Origin: Homarus americanus
Taxonomy: Eukaryota > Arthropoda > Malacostraca > Decapoda > Nephropidae
Assembly (NCBI RefSeq): GCF_018991925.1
Contig: NW_024724368.1
Location: forward strand, 3,252,742 to 3,316,741
Reading direction: 5' to 3'
Length of the DNA stretch: 64,000 nucleotides
How positions within the stretch are numbered: position 1 is the first letter of the stretch; each line of letters starts with the position of its first letter. Of the stretch, positions 1 to 10,900 are shown piece after piece. The notes beneath the pieces were generated by a model that saw nothing but the letters and a program-made list of their open reading frames with translations, was not told the DNA's origin and did not search any database. The position numbers were made by a program, and so were the translations under genes.

Positions 1-3000
1 CACACACAGAAAGGGAGTGTGTATACAATTATATCCCATCATTTCTAACTATTAATAGACTACTGTAGTGTAATAACTAACTTGGTCACGCACGGAAAGA
101 CCTGGGATGTTGAAATCCAGTTGTTGAACATCAAGGAGAGTGCAAGTCACGATGCAAAACCTTAAGTATGAGAGAGAGTGTGTGTGTGTGTGTCATGCGG
201 TAAACCCCCGGCAGATTGTGACGTGCCGTGTACTTTCTTCACAAACCTGATAAATAATATGAAGGCAAGTAAATATTACGAAGGTGTGGTGAGGGTGGAG
301 GTGTGTAAGGTGAGGGTGGTGTGGTGGTGTGTGGTGGTGGTGGAGGTGTTGTGTTGGTGGTGAGGGTGAAAGTGTGCAGTGATTAGGGTGAAAGTGTGTG
401 GTGGTGATGGTGTAGTGTGTAGCAGCCAAAATAATGATCACTGTGACAACCTCTATGAGAAATACACTCCATGAGAGGTACACTCCATAAGAAATACAGT
501 CCATGAGAAATACACTTCTCAAGAAATACAGTACATGCGAAATAACAATATATTTCCACCTAGGACTTGATGACCTGACTTCATGAGAAAATTAAGGTCG
601 CACCTAAACCAATTTAATTCCACAAAAACTATAAATTATTTTGTTTAATAATAATTCCGTCCTAACTCACAAATCAACACAAAATTAATTAACCTTTGCT
701 TTTTAAACTAAATATTTACTTACAATGTATTTTCTGTATTTATAAAATTATATTGAAATGTGTATCGGACTAAAAACTGGTATAATGGCAGTGTATTGTG
801 TTATATTAAAGTGGATGAACTTAACGGTGTGGCAGGAAACTCACTGGAACACTAATCTAACCTAACTTCTGGGTCAGTTTTACTATTGGCGATGTTCTCT
901 GTTTACAAGTTGGTTCCTCTTCGCCCAATGGAGACTGACAGCCAAGTTCCTCATTAAAAATTATCCCGTTTTTTTAACATACTCGTATTTCTTTTATCGG
1001 GGTAATGTATACACTAAATTATTATAGCATTCTGTTTGTGGAGTAAAGCTGTATCTTTGTATTGACACATCTGTTAGTAATAGGTTTTATAATTAAAGAT
1101 GGCAGACATCATTCGCGGGCGTCTTGCATTGCGTGCTGTTATAAGCGAGGCAGCTGCTCTTATCGCGTTAATTTACAAAGGCCACCGCCAACACCTCATA
1201 TTAAAACTCTACGGAAATATTACACTGCTTTAGGTGTTTTAGTTAGTTGTAATACAGTTTGATATATGATGTTTTGGGAGTTAATGAAGGAGAGAATAAG
1301 AATAAATGCGTAAAACAGAGGCAGGTGGAGTTGTGGCGTGTTGTGCAGGCCACCCCCACCTCCCTTCCTCACCGCCATCAACAACGTAACACGCAACTCG
1401 GACCCATCTCAATTAGCAAAATAGAAATACACTGACTGAACACATTTTTATTGAGAAATATTCTCTTTAAAGTCCAACATCAAAAAACTAAACTTGGAAA
1501 TACTGGCTCCAGTTTAACACGGAGATTATGGTGGTAGAGAAGCAGTTTCGGGTTAATCGATCCTCATGCACGGAGGTGAAAAAATAAATGCAGATCACCT
1601 CCCCCACTCAAAACATTGTGTATTTTGTCAATATAAATCTGCAACATCACATCAAAGTGTGTTGCGTGGTGTGTGTGTGTGTGTTGAAATGTTGCTATGT
1701 ACTTTTTGTGGTGGATATCGCCTGGGACGGAAATAGCAAAAGCTCTTAAACTTTGCGCATTAGGATAAAACGAAAAGTTCCGCATACCTGTAGTTATTTA
1801 ACTCAGTCTGGTCAAACCTCATTATTAAGGTCACTCAATTAACTTTTCCATATTTGGCTATTTTTTTTTTTTTTTTCATTTTGCCTCAGGTACCTATGGT
1901 CGAGATCGCTTACAGTGTTGACAGTTCTTCGGGAGACTTGAATTTGTCACCTTTCAACTTCCTGATTACATTCTCTCGTGTTATTCCAAGACACGTGTTG
2001 TGGGTATTACTGGTTCAATCAAGGTCAATGGCTCGTCGAATATGAATATTGATTTTTTCCATACTCGACAAGGAAGAGTCTAAAAGTTTTTCATAGGCTG
2101 TGAGGTGGCGGTTGTCAATAATTAAAATATTGACGATGCAGTATTGCCAATAAATACTGACCATGTAAGGGTCGCTTTACGTCAGTCGTGTTAGATTCTG
2201 GCTATAGATAGCGTAATATTGTTGCCTTTACTATCACTAATGATTTATGCATCATTTTTACGACAAATACATTGCCATAAGTAACGAGGATATTATTTTA
2301 AAACGTGGACATTTTGTTATCCTAGACAGACAGAGTATGCAATAGAAAAGAAGAAACGAGATAAAGATAAAATAGGAGAGTGCGTAAAACAATAAAAACA
2401 TGAAAAAATAGTAAAAAAAAAATAAGAAAGCGAGTCAGTAAAGGCACAGAAGTGATGACAGGAACACTTTATTAATGAGAAGCGTAATGTTGACAAAGGC
2501 GAGACGAAACGCGGCATACTTAAGTTGGTTCTGGACGATAACTCGACGTTTGTACTGTATGTTCAGATTTTCACTTGATTATGTAACACACGCAAGATAT
2601 ATGTGATTCTACGTGATATAATAATTTCCCCAATTCTTGTTCATTTGTCTCTGGAAGGTCATCATCATTATTATTCTTTTTAAACGTTACTACAATCTTT
2701 TCCACAATATGCAATTTTAAGATTTGATTTATATTTACGTTATTATTCTTTACATCCTCCGCAATATCTTCAAAGAATCGATATATAATAAAATAATATA
2801 ACTGGTAAATATTATAAAAGCAGTGGAGGGGAGGGGGGAAGAGTGGGAGGTCAATGATGGAATGTTTTGAGAATCGTGATTGCTCGCCAGGAACCGTTGC
2901 TATAAACACCGAGGTTGACGATACTACTACCACCACCCGACCACAATTCTCACCTTGACGATTACTGTATTTCCCAGATTTAGAAGAAAATACAATGACT

Positions 3001-3315
3001 CGAGAACAGAGAATGATTTTGCGAAGTGTAGATAATTGTAATTTATATTTAGTTATAATTATTCGGTTGGGTACAAGAGAAAACTCCCACCTAGCAATTA
3101 TTTACAGTAAGCCCAAAATAAACATTCGATCAATCTTCTCAAGTTGCTGGGGGAAGGAAGAACGTATTTGTGGGGGAAGGAAGAACGTATTTGTGAGGGA
3201 ATGGAGAAATGAAGTAAAGAAAAATAGGTATTATATGGTAGTGGTCTCGTGAAACATAATATTATTAAATCGAGTAAAAAAAAAATATATCAAAACAAAT
3301 TATTAAGAAAGATAG

Positions 3316-3316
<1 letters not shown>

Positions 3317-3365
<49 letters not shown>
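3317..3365. repeat. (GATA)n microsatellite
   Basis: About 12 uninterrupted GATA units, preceded by one imperfect unit. Confidence 0.97.
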
Positions 3366-3585
3366 TACTAGAAAACACGCCTCTTCCCTCCTGAAGTTTA
3401 CCGCCAAAATCTAGGAGGGGGGGAGGGGGAGCAGAGGGGCGTGTGGTGCGTGTCCAAGTTACATGTATATTGTTAATACATATCCAGGAAATGTTTATGT
3501 TTTACCCTATGGTATGGTCGATTTGTGCCTCTGTGCGCGCGTATACATGGGAGAGGTATGATAATGACTGATTGTTTAGCTTTTA

Positions 3586-3588
<3 letters not shown>

Positions 3589-3639
<51 letters not shown>
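3589..3639. repeat. (CT)n microsatellite
   Basis: Uninterrupted CT dinucleotides for about 50 bp, ending in CCCC. Confidence 0.97.
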
Positions 3640-3641
<2 letters not shown>

Positions 3642-4196
3642 CGTTAGCAGATCTAGAACAAAATATCTGACACATTCTAGCTGGTGCCTGTAGATGGTTT
3701 ACACTCGGTAGGTTCCTGCATTTTACACTCTAGTCTAGGCTAGCTGGTTTGTGGTCCAGAGGCTGGCTGGTCCGTGGTCCGTCAATAGTACTGGTTTATG
3801 AGCCATCGATTAACAATATGTAAAAAAAAAAGACTTACATACGCAAGCCATTACAAATATTATAAGGGTTAATTTAAGTCTATCTTCACAGTAAACTACA
3901 ATTATTCATCAATACTCTTAATACAGTTTGATTACATGAAATTATTTGTATTTACTATAATTTCAGTTGCGTTATTACATCTTTGTATTTATTTGTAAAC
4001 ATGAATCTATCTTTTTAGTAACTTACATACAGCTCAAGCATAAGAGAGTTTTGCAATATATATTTTTTTCGTTTGTGGTGTTGACAGGAGCAGTAGAGCT
4101 GGTAGTGTTTAGAAAGTGGTGCTGTCATGCATCATTGAGAAGTGCCTAGTTAACTCTTCCTAGTACTGTAGTGACACTTATTGAAATGGCACACCT

Positions 4197-4345
4197 AGCA
4201 AGTTCAAGACGCAAGTTTGACACAGTAAGTTTAGATTAGCAAGTTGAAGACGCAAGTTCGACACAGTAAGTTTAGATTAGCAAGTTCAAGACGCAAGTTC
4301 GACACAGTAAGTTTATATTAGCAAGTTCATGACACTAAGTTAAAC
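4197..4345 (+). repeat. 41-bp minisatellite, about 3.6 copies
   Basis: Units start at 4197, 4238, 4279 and 4320, each beginning AGCAAGTT and containing GACGCAAGTT(T/C)GACACAG. Copies differ by one to three bases; the last is truncated. Inside the unit CAAGTT itself recurs about 17 bp apart, so the repeat has a nested structure. Confidence 0.93.
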
Positions 4346-5106
4346 ACGGGTGACAGGTGGATGTACTGTACTTACATTAGGGACGGGTGAGCACCTGAGT
4401 GTTGAAACAGGATCGCTGTGTTCAGTCTGGTGGGAGACAGAGAAAGGTTAGATTAGGGTTTCTTTGTAAGAGTTTATATGTATGTTTGTGTCCATGTTTG
4501 TGTGTGTATATTTGTATGTTTATGTGCGTGTATATGTACTATATGTTTGTTTGTTTATGTGCATGCATGTGTGTCCTTTAGTGCAACTGTTTGTGTATAT
4601 ATGTGTCTGTATACATGTATAAAATAGAGAATATATACTTAAGAATATACTATTTATCTAAACTCACTTACTCTGCTACATATACACAAGTCAAATCCTA
4701 GTGTAATTTGGGTATAATTTCTGCGTTGGAAATAAATTATATACATTCTCATTTCTCCAGTTACGGGGGAAACTTTTAACCAATAGATCTTAATGAATCA
4801 AACTCCTGGATATATTCTCTAGTGTTTAAAATATTATTGTTTTGAAGTGATATTTTTCTTGTAGCTGAGAAACCAGTTGATGTGTTTTATATTAGTACAG
4901 ATATGATCTTAGTTCAGTCGGGTTTATAACACTTGTTTAAAACGCCTGTAGATGGGAGGGTAGGTTAGGTGATGGAAGGGAAGGTGTTGGTAATGGGAAA
5001 AATGGTAACTTGTTATAATTTAGTTTAAACGTATTACATAATTATGGTGTTGTTGTGTTTACCAATTATTACACCACATGTTAGCACTCGTATTGTTGTC
5101 GGTAAC

Positions 5107-5111
5107 CACAC

Positions 5112-5165
<54 letters not shown>
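5107..5165. repeat. (CA)n microsatellite
   Basis: CA dinucleotides with a single CG interruption near the left end. Confidence 0.96.
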
Positions 5166-5167
<2 letters not shown>

Positions 5168-5595
5168 TAATCGTTACGGTAAACTCTCATTTGAGTTAAC
5201 GCCAAAGTCAATAAACTGGAGATAATGTGTCAATCATGTTCTATTCTTGTATCGTAAATAAGTGGCGGTCGATAATGGAAGGAGAGGCTGGGTGGTGGGA
5301 GGAAAGGGGTGAGGGGAAATTGGGTGATGGGAAAGATGGTTAGTGATGGGAGGGAGGGAAGGTTAGGTTAGGTTAGGTAATATGAAGGGTGGCTGGACGA
5401 TAATAGGATGCGGAACAATGCACTGGTATCAAGCATAACGTGTATAGAAGGGGGTCAGAAGATAAGATGTTAACACTGTAGTGAAGATGTCATGATTAAT
5501 GTCTTATCCACTACAGTATATTACTTTGTGTGTGTGTGAGATGGAAATGGTCACATTATAATTGCCAGTCTTATTTTTATCCCGTCAAAAGATGC

Positions 5596-5616
5596 CTGTC
5601 TGTCTGTCTGTCTGTC
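5596..5616. repeat. (CTGT)n microsatellite
   Basis: Five CTGT units. Confidence 0.9.
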
Positions 5617-5819
5617 ATTTGCATTCAATCATTTGCACCAGACTCCTGCCACCTTACCAGAGGGTATGTAACAGTAACACTACTACTGTTACCTCACCTG
5701 AGCTATGTAAATACTTCCAGCTCTCACCTCACCTGTACAACGCGAGAAAGAAGTGAACAGACTGACTGGTTTGTGCCGTTGTCAACAACAGTATGACCGG
5801 GCACCCGTTGCTTGGTCAC

Positions 5820-5975
5820 GTCAACGTCATCAAGACCCCCCCACCAATCACGTTCATTTGTTTTACGTCATCAAATTTCCTGGCCAATAACAGACCATAG
5901 ACATAATTCCATGTTTCATCTGCTTCATCACGAGTAGTCATATAAATTGACATGAACCAATCGGTAAGTCAAGTG
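5820..5975 (+). promoter_or_regulatory. CCAAT/TATA/CRE-half-site cluster, candidate distal promoter
   Basis: Three CCAAT boxes (5844-5848, 5884-5888, 5957-5961), CGTCA half-sites at 5825-5829 and 5866-5870, and TATAAAT at 5941-5947 lie in about 140 bp. A donor-like CGGTAAGT follows at 5962-5969. This looks like a compact core promoter about 2 kb upstream of the chimaerin start codon. No transcript evidence; it could also belong to a repeat. Confidence 0.3.
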
Positions 5976-6942
5976 AGCCGTTGCAAATTGAGCTTTTAAT
6001 CACTGAGAAAAAACGAAGATCCTATAGTTACTGCATTGACCACGAGAGTTATGTCCAACGGAGGTGTATATTACCTGTGTTTATTGTTTTGTACATCGAC
6101 ACAGTAAAGCATATCACCGAGTCCTAATAAATATGGAAAAAATACAATATTCCTTCATTTAAGAATTGAATTGAAATGAAACAGTTTATTTAGCCAGAAA
6201 AACACAGATACAGAGTGGATAATAATAACAATATTAACATAGCTGAGCCAGTTGAGAACCTGAGCTCTCCTGTAGGCACCTGATATATACTGTACATTTA
6301 TCTCAAGGAAGTATTATGTAACATTTAGTAACATCTGGAATAGTACAATAGCATGGTGATAATAAGAACATCTCATAATGTTACCACGGTTGTCACTTCA
6401 ATATTTATTTATTATTTTTTTTATTTTTTTATTATAAGTATATACATAAATTACAGTGGAATTGAAAAACATAAGTATAATGGGGGAGCAGTACAACATG
6501 GGTTGTGCAGTATTAAGGTTGAACAAGAGGACAGAGCTGTAAAGATTATGTCCAGTTGGCAAATATATTTATTGCAATTGTAATTTCTTATCTATTTACA
6601 TGATAATTTTCGATAAAACGGTTTTGATGGTGCAATAAAAGCAGGTACTGTATATATAGTAAGTATTATAAGAAATATTAATGTTTCACATAAATACCCT
6701 CGGAATATACACATAAGTTGTATATAGACACACGCAAAATATCAAATGCATTCTATGATCAAACAAATTCAAACGCCGAACACGCACCGAAACCAATGAA
6801 TAAAAAATTGCATGTGTTCATGTGTGCGTGTACGTACTGTATATTAGGTCTGAGGACAGTATTGTGAATTGTAAGATCGTTGTCTATATTCCTTCTGTAC
6901 CGACTCCAGTTTCAGGGCCACAAAGGTACAGACTGTCTATAG

Positions 6943-7160
6943 CAGGGGTTCCCAAGCTTGTTCTAGCACGACCCCATCCAGTGTTGTCAACTATCCAGTG
7001 CGACCCCAAATCATTTCACTACTGAGCAATGAGAAAAGCTGTCTTATATGAGAACATTTCCATCCTTTCCTTGTGAGATAGTGCTCTGCTTAAAATTGAC
7101 TGAGACTCGGTCAGGTGTGGTCTACAGACTCTATAGACAACACCTGACCGAGAGAATTCT
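6943..7160 (+). mobile_element. One-ended hAT-like non-autonomous element fragment
   Basis: CAGGGGTTCCCAAGCTTG at 6943 followed by CACGACCCC resembles the terminal inverted repeat of hAT-superfamily elements (CAGGGGTTCCCAA...GCGACCCC is a widespread form). The 8 bp before it, GTCTATAG, would be a hAT-sized target duplication, but no matching right end was found. An internal hairpin (7106-7118 with 7140-7152) lies in the right part. Confidence 0.45.
7106..7152. repeat. Inverted repeat, 13-bp perfect arms
   Basis: CTCGGTCAGGTGT at 7106-7118 pairs with ACACCTGACCGAG at 7140-7152. Inside the loop GTCTA and TAGAC can pair further. Confidence 0.9.
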
Positions 7161-7789
7161 AGGCGAGGTGACTTCCACTCATCGTCCAATCTTTCTCTTA
7201 CTCCTGGCATAAATCATAAATATTTAAACTGCATAAAACTTGTGAATATGCAGGTATACTTATATATGTTTATCAATATGTGCGTTTTTTCTGCGTGTGT
7301 GTATAAGTGCGTATCTGTGTGTTTGCGCTGAACAACACATATACAGTAAGTATGAACTTTGAAGTTTCTGTGGGATCCATGGCGCTTAGATAGATATTTT
7401 GGACAGACACAAATGCATAGAAAATACGAAGGAGATTTTCCCCATTAGTACTTTGCATGGTCTCGATGGGTTTTTCACGGAGACTAATTGTCACTTCTGT
7501 ATTCTTGAATGTTTACCAAAATATACATCTGGAGTACCTTTAAAATTTGTACTGTTATGACCCTTCAGTACATGTTTAATACTACCTAGAAACACTTCTT
7601 TAATAACTAATGGAAGACAGAACGAGAAAGAGTTCTATTTCTTATAATCTTAAACCGTTGATAGACTAGTGTAGTTACTAACCATAAAGACCCTAGTTAC
7701 TAAAGCGTAATGATATGGTTAGAACCATGGTAATAAAGCTATATCTTGACTAGAAAGCTAAAAAGAGAGAACTAGAGAAAGAGGAGGTG

Positions 7790-7942
7790 GGCGTCCACTT
7801 GTGTGACGTCACAGTCTGGTCCCTGGTCGGTGTGAGTAATGAAGTCGTCGGCCAAGGATGACAGCTGAGCACTGCTGTCACTTATTTACCTGTAGAAATC
7901 ACTAGTATATATGGAATGATAGTGTTGGCTGGATGAGTGGCG
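7790..7942 (+). promoter_or_regulatory. Candidate 5' leader and proximal promoter of the chimaerin gene
   Basis: The stretch just before the start ATG has a perfect cAMP-response element TGACGTCA at 7804-7811. It also holds several upstream ATGs, including a closed 9-codon reading frame at 7839-7868 and a frame starting at 7934 that stops at TAA overlapping the donor. If this is the transcribed leader, translation of the main frame would need leaky scanning or reinitiation. The transcription start is not visible; this is inference from position. Confidence 0.35.
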
Positions 7943-7958
7943 ATGTCAGCAGCTAATG
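7943..7958 (+). CDS. CHN2: Chimaerin coding exon 1 (start codon exon, MSAAN)
   Basis: ATG TCA GCA GCT AAT G followed directly by the consensus donor GTAAGT. The exon ends one base into a codon, and that G joins AT at 10363 to make GAT (Asp6), so the frame runs straight into exon 2. I chose it because it is the only nearby ATG whose frame reaches a strong donor in the right phase; an overlapping ATG at 7934 hits TAA. The assignment is inferred from splice phase and position, not homology, since chimaerin N-termini are poorly conserved. A different upstream first exon remains possible. Confidence 0.55.
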
Positions 7959-10900
7959 GTAAGTTAAGAATAGTTTATTGAGTATTTATTCAGCGAAGTT
8001 AAGGTGTTTAGTAGTGGGTAGAGGAAGTGGTTTATCTGTTTACTTAATGTCAAGGAAGAAGTTGTCGGGAAGAACTTTGATATATCATAAGTGTTTTATT
8101 TGATGAGTTAATTGTAATAAGCTCAGTAATGGCATGAATTAGAGATTTTTCATTATAATGTATTAGATAAACAAGGTATTCAAATGAGTGGATTTCAGGG
8201 AATGGAATTAAAAATCAACTACCGGGTATTATATAAATTTAATTAATATTATGTTGAATATGGAGACACACAGCAGCTTCCAAGATGTTTTAACTATGAG
8301 ATAAATTAATTCACGAAAGATAGCCTGAATTGAAACTATCTAACCTAACTAATAGGCAATGATACCCTGCAGACCTGCAAGTTTCTTTATGATTTATTTT
8401 TGCAATTTTCACTAAAAGATTAGCTTTTGATGTATAAAATGTACATCTAGCAGGAGATTCAGGAAAAAAATACAAGTTTCCTAAGAAGTACAGTAAAGGT
8501 GTAGAGAAGGGGGGGGGGTGTGCCTCCAGGGGTAATACTTTGAAACAGTGCCACAGGTTAATCAGGAACTTGAGATGATTTATACATAGAAGACAAATTC
8601 CTTTTTACCTCAAGAAAATCCACCATATAGGATTTGCAGTTTTAATATTATTTTGGCGCCTTTTTACATCAGTTCCTTACACATGAACACGTTACCCAGC
8701 TGTTGTTACATTATATGATTTATTGGAGATAAGATGAATTAATTAAGTCGGCGATTCTAACCTAACTTAGGATAGTTATGTTAGGTTAGTGCACCTATTC
8801 TCTGATAAAGTTGTTTGTGTGCTTGAAATGCTATTTGGGACAAAATTGTCAATATAATACAGCATTACGAAAATTAGAAATCCTTGTAATTTTTTGGGAT
8901 CTTTTTGAAATTAAGAAATTATCATCTATAGAAAAATGAGTTATTATTATCATTTTGGTCATGCAGCGACTTTTGGGAGTTTAATTTTAGGTTGGGTTAG
9001 GTTAGGTTGAAATTATATTTTTCCGATGGTTTTTGATATTTTGAATGATTCTGCCCTACTTCCAAATAGGTGTAAGACTGAAACGATAATTTTAGCATAA
9101 AACGTTCTCATGTTGTTGGTTATTTATGGAATGGTTGCTGGGAAGTGTTCCTGGGTATGGAACACTCATCATGTAAACAGTGGAAATAGTGTCACCCGGA
9201 CCAAAGCATCACTTTGTTACTCAATTTTTTTATGAAAATTTTAGTAACATATTTGATTTTAGAGAGAGGAAGCAATTGTAGGAAAACTCTATTGACAGGA
9301 ATTATCTTCTGAAACTTTGCATCCTCTTGCTTGTTTATACAGTAGTTTACCTATTGAAAAACAACTTTAAGACCTCTTTCACATGAGCGTGTTTTTGTGC
9401 TGTATGACTTAGAAATCAATGGAGTTCAGTGGAACCTATTACACAGCTGTAGGCAACAAAAAACCATGATGTTGACTGAACACTTGCACTTACAAAGCAT
9501 GGGGCATAAAAATATGCCCAGTGTTTTAGAGTTTTTCGTGTCGATGGAGGATTCAGACGAGTGTTTGTTATGTTGCGTTTCAGCTCTAATTGGGAGAATA
9601 CTTTCATCAGTGTCTCTTTCTTTATTTTCTGGTTCCCGTATTTATATTTATGTGTGTATTTAAATATGCAATATTGGTACAGTACCTTTAACTACCGGTA
9701 TGTATAGTACCCTGTATCTGTGAACACTGGGTGTAATAGGAACTACCAGTAAGTGATGGTGTTTTGCCTTATTATGGAGTGTACAGGCTAGCAAAAGCAT
9801 TATATTCATGTTTTGTATCATACTCTATGCTCAGTAAATCTCACACAAATAATTTTTTTTTTAGTTTATCTTAATTTTAACCATTAATGTTAATGTGAAA
9901 ACTAGTACAGTATAGGGTACCCAATACAGGATGAACCCCTCTTAATTTGGTAGCCTTGGGACCTGAATGTTGCTGACCATGGAAATATGTGAGCCATAGG
10001 TCAGCTAAAATATGGTGAAAAAATCCCTCCACTCCATTGAAACATCAAACTTTGTGTGCTTATATAATTCGATGAGATTACGTGCTTAGTGTAAACTTTT
10101 TTGCTTTTAGAAAATTTTGATAACATTACTCAGGAAAATAATGGTTTCACAATACGTTGAGGGGACTGTCTGTGGGCTTATACAGTACAGTATAGTTTTT
10201 AGTTCAGTAATTTGTTCTTTGTCATAATTTTCATTGTTAATGTATGTTTTATTTTTATTTCCTCATATTTTTGCATTTCTTTGAATTATTGTACAGTATT
10301 TTGATATGTGGAGATGATTACTGGAGCACACATAACTACAGCAGTATGCCGCACCTTTGCAGATGGGAGAAACATGGAACAGCAGCAGCACCGGCGAGCG
10401 TCATCAATGTGGAAATCTTTCTGTAAGTATGATGCATTTTGGGGAGAGTGCAAGAATTTTCTGTTTTGTTATTCTACAATTCTGCTATTTTAATGGTGTA
10501 ACCTTTTAACACATACTGGGACTAATTCACGAACTAGTTATACCTGTACAGTACTTCTCTGTCACAAATAATTCCCAAAGGAGATCTCTAGAAGCAATAG
10601 TTTACCAGTGTTAGCAGACAAGTAATTTGATCTTCACCTTGCTCAGCCACGATGGAGTTACCTTCCAACAAACACTTCAAATCTTAGTCTAGATTTTATG
10701 CTACGGTGGTGGCTCTTTGCTATCAGGATCTCCATTTAGGACACAAAAATAAGTGCCTCTGTAGTATATATAGATTTTATTTGGTTCTTCTTTTAATTAA
10801 TCTACTCTCTGATCGTACAGAATCTATCTCACTAGAATGCATGTAATATAGTTTTGTTTCTGGTTCACTGCCTCCATAAAGTACCTAAAACGATTATGTG

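Larger units (their letters stand above)
1..5819. other. Upstream intergenic DNA, no gene seen
   Basis: Frames here are short and carry no recognisable motif. The region holds a GT-rich minisatellite-like patch (about 280-420), mixed AT-rich DNA, the GATA, CT and CA microsatellites and the 41-bp minisatellite listed separately, and a TTAGG tract near 5360-5380. A minus-strand open stretch of 121 codons (2571-2936) is AT-rich and asparagine/lysine-rich, and matches nothing I know. Confidence 0.6.

Noticed and set aside
2571..2936. 121-codon minus-strand frame with Asn/Asp/Lys-rich middle
   Set aside because: Not strongly low-complexity, but AT-rich, with no known motif, splice partner or codon signal; left uncalled.
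9360..9420. Possible piggyBac-type end after TTAA (CCTCTTTCACATGAGCG)
   Set aside because: No matching inverted end was found downstream.
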